64,000 nt of DNA from Novosphingobium sp. 28-62-57 (GTDB lineage: Bacteria; Pseudomonadota; Alphaproteobacteria; Sphingomonadales; Sphingomonadaceae): positions 558,001 through 622,000 of the forward strand of contig NCGO01000001.1 of NCBI GenBank assembly GCA_002256985.1. Reading direction: 5' to 3'. Of the stretch, positions 8,723 to 17,433 are shown piece after piece (position 1 is the stretch's first letter; the number at the start of each line of letters is the position of its first letter). The notes below the pieces were generated by a model, which was not told the DNA's origin, searched no databases, and worked only from the letters and a program-made list of their open reading frames with translations. The translations under genes and the position numbers were made by a program.

Positions 8723-11722
8723 ATGCAGGATCTATTGCGCGAAGACAGAAGCCGTGACTTATCGTTTATGAACGTGCTCTTGAGTAGCGCTTCGCTTGCT
8801 TGCTTGGCCCTGCCATCAATTGCATTTGCGCAGGCTGCCGATGTCGCGCCGCAAGCAGCGGACGAACAGGCCGTTGATGCCGAACCTTCAGGCCAGATCA
8901 CCGTGACCGGATCGCGCATTGTGCGCGATGGCTACGATGCGCCGACCCCGGTCAGCGTGATCAGCACCAAGGAACTGAAATCCGAAGCCCCGGCCAATAT
9001 CTCCGACTTCGTGAACACTTTGCCCGCCGTGCGCGGGTCTACCACCGCAGCAAGCACCAACGGCTCGCTGTCGAATGGCGCTGCTGGCGTAAACAGCGTG
9101 AACCTTCGCGCGCTTGGACCGGCCCGTACGCTGGTGCTATTTGATGGGCAGCGCTCGGTCGCTTCGACAACGACTGGCGTCGTCGACGTGAACACATTCC
9201 CGCAGGCGCTGATCCAGCGGGTGGAGGTTGTGACTGGCGGCGCCTCTTCGGCCTATGGTTCGGACGCTGTTTCGGGTGTGGTCAACTTCATCCTCAACAA
9301 GGAATTCACCGGATTTGCCGCCGAATACGAATATGGCGTCACGACGTTTGGTGACGGTCCAAACCACAAGTTTTCAGCGACTGTCGGTAAGCCATTTGCC
9401 GAAGGGCGTGGTCATATCATCGCCTCGGTGGAACATTTTACCCAGGAAGGCATCCAGACAATCGACCGTGACTGGAACGATGCTGGATACTTCCTGGCCA
9501 ACAATCCGGCCTATAGCGCGGCCGCCTGTCGCGATACGTTGACATCGACGCCGTGCGTCAATGAGTTCCTGATCGGAGCGGGCATCGGCACCGGCCAATT
9601 CACGCCCGGCGGCCTGATCAGCACTGGCCCGCTGCGCGGGACATACTTCGGTTCAGTCAACCCGGCGACGGGCAAGGCAACCGTCAACCAACTGACGTTT
9701 GGCACGACCAGCGGCCAGTGGATGGTGGGTGGCGATCTGGATATAACCACCGAAGGACATCGCGGCAGCGCCACTTTGCTGCCTTCGGAAAAGCGCACGT
9801 CCGCGTTCGGCCGCCTCAGCTATGAGTTTTCGCCCGCGTTCGAATTGTACGGCCAGTTCGCCTATAGCAAGTATAACGGGCAGAGCTTCTATCAACAGAC
9901 ACCCACCACCGGAGTTGTGATCCAGCGCGACAACGCTTTCCTGCCGGATTCCGTGCGCAATTCAATGGTTGCGAACAATCTTAACTCCATCCAGATTGGC
10001 ACCAGCAACATCATCTTGCCGCCGCAAGGCAGCAACAACACGCGTGAAGTCTTCCGCTATGTTGCAGGAGCAAACGGTGAATTCGGCGCCTTTGGCAAGG
10101 ACTGGAAATGGGATGCCTACTACCAGTTGGGCAAAGCCAAGACCAACGAGTTGCTGACCAACACGTGGAATATTGCCCGTCTGGCCGCGGCAACCGATGC
10201 CGTGGTGGCACAGGCAGGCAATGTTGGCGGTTATGCGCCGGGCACGGTTGTCTGCCGGATCAACGTAGACGCCAATCTGACCAACAACGATACCGCCTGC
10301 GTCCCGCTCAACCGCATCGGCACGAATGGTGCCTCCCAAGCGGCCATCGATTACGTCTTCTACAATGGTCTGCAGCCATTGCGAAATCAGGAGATCAAGC
10401 AGGAAGTCGCCGCGCTCAGCTTCTCCACCAACAACCTGTTCAACACCTGGGCGGGCCCGGTTTCGCTGGCATTTGGCGGTGAATACCGCAAGGAATCGGT
10501 CAGTGGTACCGTTGACGACCTGTACCGTCCGCGTGTGGCCAACGGCGTAACGACCGGCACATGGATTTATGGCAACTATCTGCCCACGTTCGGTGCCTTC
10601 GATGTGAAAGAAGCCTTCGTCGAGACCATCATTCCGATCATGTCGGGCATGGATTTCAACGGCGCTGCGCGCGTGACCGATTATTCGACTTCGGGTACGG
10701 TCACCACCTGGAAAGCCGGTCTGACTTGGCAAATCACGGATGATATCAAGTTCCGCGGCACCCTTTCGCGCGATATCCGCGCCCCGAACCTTTCGGAGCT
10801 TTTCGCGCCAGGTACAGGGCGTACGAACACGGTCAACGTGCCGCAGCCCGACAATACGATTGCGCCGAACCAGTTCAATGAATCAACGGTGGGCAATCCT
10901 GCACTGAAGCCAGAAATTGCCGAGACACTTGGTTTCGGGTTTGTGCTGACGCCGCAGTTCATCCCGGGCTTTGCCATGTCGGTGGACTATTACCACATCG
11001 ACCTGTCTGGTTCGATCGACTCGCTGAACGCCCAAACACTGACCGACCAGTGCTACCTTCAGCAGATCGCTGCGGCGTGTACTTCGATATCAACCACAGC
11101 CGGCCGCGGGGTGACAACACTCGGACTGCCGGTGACCAGTATCGAGATCAAGCCGACCAACTTCGTCAGCCTTGAAAGCAGCGGTCTTGATATCGAGGCC
11201 AGCTATCGTCGGGAAATCGGTCCGGGCAACTTCACGCTGCGCGCACTGGCCAGCCATGCCATCGAACTCACGACGGACAACGGCGTCACCTTGAACACCA
11301 ATGCTGCGGGACAGAACACCGGGGCCCTGCCAAGCTGGACCTATCGCTTTACGGCAGCCTACGAGTTCAATTCTGGCTTCACCATCCAAGGTGTGGCGCG
11401 CGGGGTCTCGGGCGGAGTTTACAACAACAACTACATCGTCTGCACCACAGATTGTCCGCTCTCCACGGCAGACAACCGCACGGTGAACCTCAACTCGATC
11501 CCGGGCGCGTTCTTCTTTGACATGAACGCCAGCTACAACTTCGAAGTTGCTGGTGTGAAAACGCAGGCCTTCCTCTCGATCCGCAACCTGACGAACAAGG
11601 ACCCGGTGCTGGTGGGCAATGGCCCGACCGGCAACAACACGCCTGCCTATCCACAAACCAACCGCGCACTTTACGACGTGCTGGGCCGCGTGTTCCGCAT
11701 GGGCGTGCGCATCAAGATGTAA
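8723..11722 (+). CDS. TonB-dependent outer-membrane receptor
   Basis: A 999-residue receptor for energised uptake across the outer membrane. A signal peptide lies within the first 36 residues (MNVLLSSASLACLALPSIAFAQA begins at residue 16, so an alternative start is at 8768). A short acidic linker leads to ITVTGSRI and the plug domain (about 50-165, with PVSVISTKEL and SAYGSDAVSGVVNFIL). The rest is a 22-strand-type barrel, ending unusually in KM rather than an aromatic residue. It lies opposite lrp and the protease and upstream of an M20-type hydrolase. This context suggests peptides or amidated amino acids as cargo rather than iron. No siderophore or B12 gene or riboswitch is nearby. Confidence 0.93.
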   Translation: MQDLLREDRSRDLSFMNVLLSSASLACLALPSIAFAQAADVAPQAADEQAVDAEPSGQITVTGSRIVRDGYDAPTPVSVISTKELKSEAPANISDFVNTLPAVRGSTTAASTNGSLSNGAAGVNSVNLRALGPARTLVLFDGQRSVASTTTGVVDVNTFPQALIQRVEVVTGGASSAYGSDAVSGVVNFILNKEFTGFAAEYEYGVTTFGDGPNHKFSATVGKPFAEGRGHIIASVEHFTQEGIQTIDRDWNDAGYFLANNPAYSAAACRDTLTSTPCVNEFLIGAGIGTGQFTPGGLISTGPLRGTYFGSVNPATGKATVNQLTFGTTSGQWMVGGDLDITTEGHRGSATLLPSEKRTSAFGRLSYEFSPAFELYGQFAYSKYNGQSFYQQTPTTGVVIQRDNAFLPDSVRNSMVANNLNSIQIGTSNIILPPQGSNNTREVFRYVAGANGEFGAFGKDWKWDAYYQLGKAKTNELLTNTWNIARLAAATDAVVAQAGNVGGYAPGTVVCRINVDANLTNNDTACVPLNRIGTNGASQAAIDYVFYNGLQPLRNQEIKQEVAALSFSTNNLFNTWAGPVSLAFGGEYRKESVSGTVDDLYRPRVANGVTTGTWIYGNYLPTFGAFDVKEAFVETIIPIMSGMDFNGAARVTDYSTSGTVTTWKAGLTWQITDDIKFRGTLSRDIRAPNLSELFAPGTGRTNTVNVPQPDNTIAPNQFNESTVGNPALKPEIAETLGFGFVLTPQFIPGFAMSVDYYHIDLSGSIDSLNAQTLTDQCYLQQIAAACTSISTTAGRGVTTLGLPVTSIEIKPTNFVSLESSGLDIEASYRREIGPGNFTLRALASHAIELTTDNGVTLNTNAAGQNTGALPSWTYRFTAAYEFNSGFTIQGVARGVSGGVYNNNYIVCTTDCPLSTADNRTVNLNSIPGAFFFDMNASYNFEVAGVKTQAFLSIRNLTNKDPVLVGNGPTGNNTPAYPQTNRALYDVLGRVFRMGVRIKM

Positions 11723-11744
11723 GGCGCGCAAGATTTGAGATTGG

Positions 11745-11776
11745 GCCCCGAAGTGTCGTGTTCGGCGCTTCGGGGC
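11745..11776 (+). terminator. Strong hairpin between TonB-receptor and hydrolase genes
   Basis: GCCCCGAAG (11745-11753) and CTTCGGGGC (11768-11776) form a perfect 9-bp GC-rich stem with a 14-base loop, 22 bases after the receptor stop. There is no U-tract. It may act as a partial terminator or as an mRNA-stabilising 3' hairpin, allowing different amounts of receptor and downstream hydrolase from one transcript. Confidence 0.45.
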
Positions 11777-11813
11777 GCGTAGCAGTTCAACAATTCCGAG
11801 GAAGCGAATCCCC

Positions 11814-13400
11814 ATGAAGAACAAGGCGGCACTTTCCACACTGGCCCTTTTGCTTGCCAGCACTCCGCTGTCAGTTCAGGCCAAGGCCCCGACTGCTCTC
11901 AAGACTGAAGCGTCGGCTTTGATTGATGGCAATGCCAAGCTGGTGCAGGAAATGGTGGATTCGGTCTTCAGTTTCCAGGAGCCGGGTTTTCAGGAATTCC
12001 AGACCGCCGAATATCTGACCGGCATTCTTGAGAAGAATGGTTTCACCATCACCAAGGGTGTAGCAGGCATTCCCACGGCATGGACCGCAACCTGGAGCAA
12101 TGGCGATGGCCCGGTCGTGGCGCTCGGTTCGGACGTCGATGGTTTGCTGGGCCTTTCGCAAGTTCCAGGTGTGCCGCAGATCAAGCCGCTGATTCCCGGT
12201 GCCCCGGGACACGGTGAAGGTCACAATTCGGGCATGCCGCTGATTGTTGCGGCCGCGCTCGCCACCAAGGAAGTGATGACCAAGCACGGCATCAAGGGCA
12301 AGCTGATGCTGTGGCCCGGCGTTGCTGAAGAACTGCTGGCGACCAAGGCCTATTATGTGCGTGCTGGCATGTTCAAGGATGTCGACGTTTCGATCTTCAC
12401 GCACGTCGCGTCCAGCTTTGGCACCAGCTATGGCGATTCCGGCAATAACGGCATGGTATCGGTTGAATACACCTTCAAAGGCGTGACCAGCCACGCCGCA
12501 GGGGCACCGTGGGCCGGACGCAGTGCGCTCGACGGGGTCGAGCTTATGAACATTGCTTGGAACATGCGGCGCGAGCATCTGCCGCTGACGCAGCGTTCGC
12601 ACTACGTGATCACCAACGGTGGCGGGCAGCCCAATATCGTGCCGGGTGAAGCGACCGTCTGGTACTATTTCCGCGAACAGACCTTTGATTCCATTCGCAA
12701 GCTCTATGAAACCGGCACCGGCATTGCCGAAGCTGCTGCCATGGCCACCGGCACCACGGTCAAGAAGCGGGTTCTGGGCTATGCTGCACCCAACTATGGC
12801 AACAAGCCATTGGCCGAGGCGGCCTATGAAAATATCAAGCTGGTGGGCATGCCCAAATGGTCGGCCGACGATCAGGCCTTCACCAAAGCCGTGCAAGAAT
12901 CGTTGAAGTTCAAGATTGCGCCGTTGAAGACGACGATCGATCCGCTTTCCAGCCCTGAAACGCGCACGCCTTCGATGGGGGGGGGATCGGATGACATCGG
13001 CGATATCATGTGGACCGTGCCGACCATCACGATCCGGTTCCCGTCCAACATCCCCAGCATGATCGGGCATAACGTTACCTCGGCCATCGCAATGGCGACG
13101 CCCGTTGCGCACAAGGGTGCCGTTGCCGGGGCCAAGGCGGTGGCGATGACCGTTCTTGATGTGATGACCACGCCCAAACTGGTCAGCGATGCCAAGACCT
13201 ATTTCCAGACCGTGCAGTTGAAGGATCAGAAGTATGATCCGGTCCTGACTCCCGAGGATCAGCCCGCCATCCACCTCAACAAGGATTTGATGGAGCGTAT
13301 CCGGCCCGAGCTGAAGAAATACAACTACGATCCATCGAAGTACCCGACCTATCTGGAACAGCTCGGCGTCAAGTATCCGCAACTCACGCCGGCCCCTTAA
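11814..13400 (+). CDS. Exported amidohydrolase, M20/AbgB-like
   Basis: A 528-residue hydrolase with a Sec signal peptide (KNKAALSTLALLLASTPLSVQAKA), hence periplasmic. The fold is that of M20D/AbgB-type aminoacylases: a catalytic domain with GHGEGHNSGMPL at the metal site, an inserted dimerisation domain (about residues 215-330, beginning VEYTFKGVTSHAAGAPW) and a C-terminal catalytic part. AbgB cleaves p-aminobenzoyl-glutamate, and relatives cleave N-acyl amino acids. At the usual Cys of the M20D metal motif there is a Glu (HGEGH), so metal coordination may differ. It follows the TonB receptor by 91 bases with its own GAGGAAG ribosome site. I infer that it degrades what the receptor imports. 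Confidence 0.83.
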   Translation: MKNKAALSTLALLLASTPLSVQAKAPTALKTEASALIDGNAKLVQEMVDSVFSFQEPGFQEFQTAEYLTGILEKNGFTITKGVAGIPTAWTATWSNGDGPVVALGSDVDGLLGLSQVPGVPQIKPLIPGAPGHGEGHNSGMPLIVAAALATKEVMTKHGIKGKLMLWPGVAEELLATKAYYVRAGMFKDVDVSIFTHVASSFGTSYGDSGNNGMVSVEYTFKGVTSHAAGAPWAGRSALDGVELMNIAWNMRREHLPLTQRSHYVITNGGGQPNIVPGEATVWYYFREQTFDSIRKLYETGTGIAEAAAMATGTTVKKRVLGYAAPNYGNKPLAEAAYENIKLVGMPKWSADDQAFTKAVQESLKFKIAPLKTTIDPLSSPETRTPSMGGGSDDIGDIMWTVPTITIRFPSNIPSMIGHNVTSAIAMATPVAHKGAVAGAKAVAMTVLDVMTTPKLVSDAKTYFQTVQLKDQKYDPVLTPEDQPAIHLNKDLMERIRPELKKYNYDPSKYPTYLEQLGVKYPQLTPAP

Positions 13401-13530
13401 CGCGAAGGGTGTAGCGCGCGGGTTGGTGCCAGTTTGCAGATACGCCAATCCGCGCGTAGGATTCTTGCTAGACTACCCTGATAAGGAAGCCGAAGACTGC
13501 TTTCGTGCAGGCCGTGGCAGGAGCTTTGCA

Positions 13531-14046
13531 ATGATGGTTGAACAGGGCAGGGTTTGGCGTTCAGCATTGCTGGCCGCAGGCGTTGTCTGGGCGGCCTGCG
13601 GGCTGTCGCCTTCTGTTCATGCCCAAGGCACCGCGCGGCCCAAACCATCAGAGCAGGTTTGGGTTGCCGCAGCGCCACCTCCGGGTGGCGTTTCTTGGGC
13701 GGTACTGGAATCCACGCGCGAAATTCAGCGACAGAAGGATGGCGTCACGCTTTCCCGGCCGGCCTTTTCTCCAAAGGTCAAAGCCTTGGCCGCAAAGCGC
13801 ATCAAGGTCAGTGGCTATGTCATGCCGCTGCAAAACAGCGCTCGGCAGACCCATTTTGTGCTGCTGGCCTATCCACCGGATTGCCCATATCATCTCAACC
13901 CTGCACCCATGCAGTTCATCGAGGTGCGAACTGTGGCGCCTGTGGCGGTAAAATCTGGTGCGCAGTCGTTTGAAGGCCAGCTTGTGTTGGGTGGTCAGGA
14001 TGAAAGTGGTATATTTTATCGCCTAACCGCTTCGCGCGAACTGTGA
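13531..14046 (+). CDS. Exported DUF3299 family protein
   Basis: A 171-residue exported protein of unknown function. I start it at the ATG at 13531 because of a good AGGAG site and a clean signal peptide ending near SVHAQG; the frame is open to 13423 without a better start. The mature part contains KRIKVSGYVMPLQN and PDCPYHLNPAPMQFIEV, characteristic of DUF3299. It is the first gene of a four-gene run with a small cysteine-containing exported protein, an ABC ATPase and an FtsX-like permease. Related clusters in other proteobacteria are linked to metal, especially zinc, handling, but I see no Zur-type palindrome in 13401-13530. The metal link is therefore only a hypothesis. Confidence 0.75.
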   Translation: MMVEQGRVWRSALLAAGVVWAACGLSPSVHAQGTARPKPSEQVWVAAAPPPGGVSWAVLESTREIQRQKDGVTLSRPAFSPKVKALAAKRIKVSGYVMPLQNSARQTHFVLLAYPPDCPYHLNPAPMQFIEVRTVAPVAVKSGAQSFEGQLVLGGQDESGIFYRLTASREL

Positions 14047-14068
14047 TGCGGGAGAAGGAGTCGTTCCG

Positions 14069-14392
14069 ATGCAGCGCAAGATGAAGACGCTCAGCCTTGG
14101 CTTCGCCGCGCTCCAGATGGTCTGGAGCGGCGTTGCGCAGGCGTGCGACGGATGCGAGGAAGACGAAGCGTTCTATGGCTTTCTTGCCTATGTCGACTTT
14201 CGCGGATTGAATGACGAACAACAGGCCGCTGCCCGACAGAGCGCGATTGATGCCTATCACCAGCGCAAGATGAGCCAAGCCAAAGCCGCGTTTATGGCAA
14301 GGTTCAAGGTCGATCCTGCGCCCCAGTCTCAGCAGCAGCCTCAGGAAACCGCCGATAGGGCAGAACAAGAGCGGAAGCTTGCATCGCAGTGA
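14069..14392 (+). CDS. Small exported protein with CDGCE motif
   Basis: A 107-residue protein I do not recognise. It has an AGGAG ribosome site, a signal peptide (KTLSLGFAALQMVWSGVAQA) and, at the start of the mature part, CDGCEEDEAF, two cysteines two residues apart amid acidic residues that could bind a metal. The rest is helical and charged, with a glutamine-rich tail. It starts 22 bases after the DUF3299 gene and its end overlaps the probable start of the ABC ATPase. It looks like a periplasmic accessory of the ABC system, perhaps its substrate-binding or metal-handling partner. Confidence 0.65.
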   Translation: MQRKMKTLSLGFAALQMVWSGVAQACDGCEEDEAFYGFLAYVDFRGLNDEQQAAARQSAIDAYHQRKMSQAKAAFMARFKVDPAPQSQQQPQETADRAEQERKLASQ

Positions 14393-15113
14393 TGCAGGCC
14401 ATGGTCATGCCGGTACGCCCTCGTTGAACGGTGCCCGCGCCGATTTGCAAAGCCCCACTGCGGCTCTGGCCGTGAGCAACCTATCGCACGCATTTGCTGG
14501 GCAGGCAGTGTTGCAGGACATCACGTTTCGGATCGATGCTGCCTCGCACATGCTGCTGCTCGGTCCATCGGGATCTGGCAAGAGTACGCTGATCAACCTC
14601 ATCACCGGCATATTGCCATGCCAAAGCGGTGCAATTCACATTGCGGGCGAGCCAATGAGCGGCGCAAACGGGCGCCAGCGTGATGATCTACGCCGCCGCC
14701 GCATAGGCGTGGTTTTTCAGTCATTGCGGCTTGTTTCAGCGTTGACGGTGCGCCGCAACCTTCACCTGGCGCAGAAGCTTGCCACTGGCAGTTCGGTACC
14801 GGAACAGGTCGATGCGCTGCTTGATCGTCTGGGCATCCGCCATCGCGCCGATGCGCCTTTGCGCAAACTGAGCCAAGGACAATTGCAACGCGCCGCGATT
14901 GGCCGCGCGCTGATCGGCGCGCCGGATCTGCTTGTGGCCGATGAGCCAACCAGCGCACTGGATGATGCGAACGCCGCCAGCACCATCGACCTCCTGCTTG
15001 AAACAGCCGCAGCACAAGGCACCAGCCTGCTGGTGGCTACCCATGACAAGCGGATCATGGACCGGATTTCCCATCAGCTGGTCCTGACCGATCATTCACG
15101 GATCGCAGCGTGA
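14379..15113 (+). CDS. ABC transporter ATP-binding protein (LolD/MacB-like)
   Basis: The cytoplasmic ATPase of an ABC system, up to 244 residues. Visible motifs in order: Walker A GPSGSGKST, Q-loop VVFQS, signature LSQGQLQR, Walker B LLVADEP and the switch histidine in ATHD, so it should be active. The sequence is closest in type to the LolD/MacB group, whose partners are FtsX-like permeases, and such a permease follows. The start is uncertain: the only upstream choice is a TTG at 14379, overlapping the previous gene by 14 bases; a GTG near 14473 would remove about 31 residues that are not part of the fold. The stop overlaps the permease start (GTGA). Confidence 0.9.
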   Translation: MHRSDAGHGHAGTPSLNGARADLQSPTAALAVSNLSHAFAGQAVLQDITFRIDAASHMLLLGPSGSGKSTLINLITGILPCQSGAIHIAGEPMSGANGRQRDDLRRRRIGVVFQSLRLVSALTVRRNLHLAQKLATGSSVPEQVDALLDRLGIRHRADAPLRKLSQGQLQRAAIGRALIGAPDLLVADEPTSALDDANAASTIDLLLETAAAQGTSLLVATHDKRIMDRISHQLVLTDHSRIAA

Positions 15114-16327
15114 TTGCCGAGCTCGTCATTGCCTATATGCGCGAACGGTTGCTTTCAACGGCGCTCAACATCGCGCTTTTGGCGCTGTCCGTTGCGGCGC
15201 TGGTGCTGTTGCTGATCGCCTCCAGCCAGATTGGCGAACGACTGGAACGCAATGCCCGCGGTGTGGACCTTGTCGTTGGCGCAAAAGGATCACCGTTGCA
15301 GCTCATCTTGTCGAGCATTTATCAGATGGACCGCCCCACGGGAAACATACCTCTTTCAGCCTTGTATCAACTGCGCCGCGATCCGGGAGTGGCGCGGGTG
15401 ATACCGCTCGCTCTGGGTGATGCCTTTCGGGGATACCGGATTGTCGGGACCGAACCTGCTTACCTGTCGCTCTATGGTGCGCAGATTGCGGCCGGGCAGA
15501 TGTTTGCAGGGCAGGGCGATTGCGTTGTCGGTGCAGAGGCCGCGCGGGATCTGGGCCTGACGGTGGGGCAGCGCTTCATCGGGGGGCATGGCATGGGCGA
15601 GGAGGCCGAAAGCGGTTCAGGCGCAGAACATGCGGCGCAGCCCTTCACCGTCACCGCAATCCTTAAGCCGACTGGCACCGTGGCGGACCGGCTGATCGTG
15701 ACCAGCGTGGATACGATCTGGCACATGCATGGGGTTGAGGCTCCTGCCGTGGACGCAGAGCCAGACGCTTCGGCCGAAGCGGAAATCACCGCGTTGCTGG
15801 TGACTTATCGCAATGCGGCAGGGGCGGTGCGACTGCCCATGATGATCAACCGGCAGACCAACATGCAGTCGGCTGTCCCTGCGATCGAGACCAATCGTCT
15901 GCTGTCACTGCTGGGTGTTGGGATCGACGGTGCAATGCTGTTTGGCTGGTTGCTCGCGCTGATCGGTGGGCTTTCCATCTTTGTCGCGATGCTTAACGCC
16001 GCCAATGCCCGCGAAGGCGATCTGGCGCTGTTGCGGGTCATGGGGGCCACCCGTGGCCAAGTCTTTGGCACAATCCTTATGGAAGGGACGGTAACGGCCG
16101 TGTTGGGCGCATGTGTTGGCGCGCTGACCGCGCACTTAGTGCTTGCGCAAGTCTCGTCGGGCCAATCCCCGCTAGCACAGCTTGGCTTGGAGCCTTGGCG
16201 ATGGAGTGGCGGCGAAGTGGTGATCGTGGCCATTGTCGTGGGCATCGGAGCCATCACGGCGCTGGTTCCTGCCATGCGCATCTTTACCGTCAATCTGGCC
16301 GAAACGCTGGGTAAAACGGGAAGATAA
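15110..16327 (+). CDS. ABC transporter permease, FtsX/MacB-like
   Basis: A 405-residue inner-membrane protein. One N-terminal membrane helix (about residues 17-38) is followed by a large periplasmic domain (about 40-265), then three membrane helices near the C-terminus (about 268-292, 325-350 and 370-392), the architecture of MacB/LolC-type permeases. These usually do not import solutes but transmit force to periplasmic partners or extract lipid-linked cargo. It is translationally coupled to the ATPase. With DUF3299 and the CDGCE protein upstream, the machine probably acts on a periplasmic protein, a metal cofactor or a lipoprotein. The specific substrate cannot be read. Confidence 0.88.
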   Translation: MIAELVIAYMRERLLSTALNIALLALSVAALVLLLIASSQIGERLERNARGVDLVVGAKGSPLQLILSSIYQMDRPTGNIPLSALYQLRRDPGVARVIPLALGDAFRGYRIVGTEPAYLSLYGAQIAAGQMFAGQGDCVVGAEAARDLGLTVGQRFIGGHGMGEEAESGSGAEHAAQPFTVTAILKPTGTVADRLIVTSVDTIWHMHGVEAPAVDAEPDASAEAEITALLVTYRNAAGAVRLPMMINRQTNMQSAVPAIETNRLLSLLGVGIDGAMLFGWLLALIGGLSIFVAMLNAANAREGDLALLRVMGATRGQVFGTILMEGTVTAVLGACVGALTAHLVLAQVSSGQSPLAQLGLEPWRWSGGEVVIVAIVVGIGAITALVPAMRIFTVNLAETLGKTGR

Positions 16328-16363
16328 AGACCCTGATTCCGCACACTTGGGCCGGACCAAGGT

Positions 16364-17290
16364 TCAGGAATTCAACACAGCCAGATCAAACAGTTTTTGG
16401 GCGACCAGCACAGCCGCAGGCGCATTTGGTGCGGTGGCATCGGCGCCCACTTCATGGACCAGGGCGGGGTTCTTCGTGAACATCGGGCCGCCAACCATGA
16501 TGCCGATGGTGGGGTTGCAGGACTTTTCGCGGACGAGCGAGATCGTGTCTTTCAAGGTTCCCAGCATATGTTCGGACCCTGCTGTCAAGCCGGCGACCGA
16601 GAACCATTCCGTCCGGGCAAGATCGGCAATCATGGCCGCGTCGCCATCGAATTCGGACTGGACGGTCCAACCGGCTGCGAGCAGGAAGCGTTCAACCATC
16701 GTTGCGCCAAAGTAGTGCTGATCGCCAGGAGTGGTGGCCATCAACACGTTCCGGCGCTTGTCCAAGCCCGGAAGCATGTGCGAATTGTTGAAGGTTGCCA
16801 GCAGTTTCTGCAACCGCGCAACACCAAGCGTGACATCGATGAAATCGCATTCATCTTCGTCCCACAAATGGCCAAGGTAGCGTGCGGTCGGCTCAAGCAA
16901 TTCCACGAAGAGCGTGTCCATCGACATACCCTTGTCGCGAAGGACAATGATGTAGGCCATGGCGGCTTCAAGATCGTTTCCGAGCACGATATCGGCAAGG
17001 CCGCTGATATCCGAACTGGTCGGCGCCAGCGTTTCGATGACAGTTTCGACCGCAGGCGCATCGGGCACGACTTCGGAATGCAAACGCAGCAGTTGCGGAA
17101 TGATCTTGCTGGAAACAGCGCGCGCCAAGCGAATTTGACGCTCCGCCAGATCGTCACGCCGATAGACTTCATGCGAAATGAAGTGCGTCTCGAGCCTTTC
17201 CAACCCTTGACGGTCAACCACCGACCTTGCCACCCGTGCCGCCTGTCCCATGTCGATTCCCATCCCGGAGGGCCGATGTTTCCTCAGCAT
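16364..17290 (-). CDS. Cobalamin-binding-domain sensor, AerR/PpaA-like
   Basis: A 308-residue protein with a helical B12-cap-like region (about residues 95-180) and a Rossmann-type B12-binding domain (about 183-300). The cobalamin motif DxHxxG is present as DQHYFG (Asp190, His192, Gly195). In the cap domain Trp143 is followed by x9-VT rather than the x9-EH of CarH, which fits the AerR/PpaA branch of light or redox antirepressors in purple bacteria. No photosynthesis genes or PpsR/CrtJ gene occur in this window, so its partner is unknown. I use the ATG at 17290; a TTG lies two codons upstream and another ATG eight codons into my start. It converges with the ABC permease. Confidence 0.8.
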   Translation of the reverse strand: MLRKHRPSGMGIDMGQAARVARSVVDRQGLERLETHFISHEVYRRDDLAERQIRLARAVSSKIIPQLLRLHSEVVPDAPAVETVIETLAPTSSDISGLADIVLGNDLEAAMAYIIVLRDKGMSMDTLFVELLEPTARYLGHLWDEDECDFIDVTLGVARLQKLLATFNNSHMLPGLDKRRNVLMATTPGDQHYFGATMVERFLLAAGWTVQSEFDGDAAMIADLARTEWFSVAGLTAGSEHMLGTLKDTISLVREKSCNPTIGIMVGGPMFTKNPALVHEVGADATAPNAPAAVLVAQKLFDLAVLNS

Positions 17291-17433
17291 TCGCAAACCA
17301 CCACATCAAAGCCGCCATGTCGAGGGCAGAGTGCCCGGATTTCACTTCTGTGCACCCCGATGATTACAGGCCCTGAAATGCCCAGGACAGCAAACTGGCT
17401 GAACAGGTTTGCTGCTTGATTGCGCTTGCACGT

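Noticed and set aside
11871-13448. Minus-strand frame of 525 codons opposite the M20-type hydrolase
   Set aside because: High-GC antisense shadow; the plus-strand gene has a signal peptide and family motifs.
13401-13530. Zur or Fur box before the DUF3299 gene
   Set aside because: No palindrome resembling known alphaproteobacterial Zur or Fur sites is visible.
17291-17433. PpsR/CrtJ site (TGT-N12-ACA) upstream of the AerR-like gene
   Set aside because: The closest match has the wrong spacing (N14), so no site is claimed.
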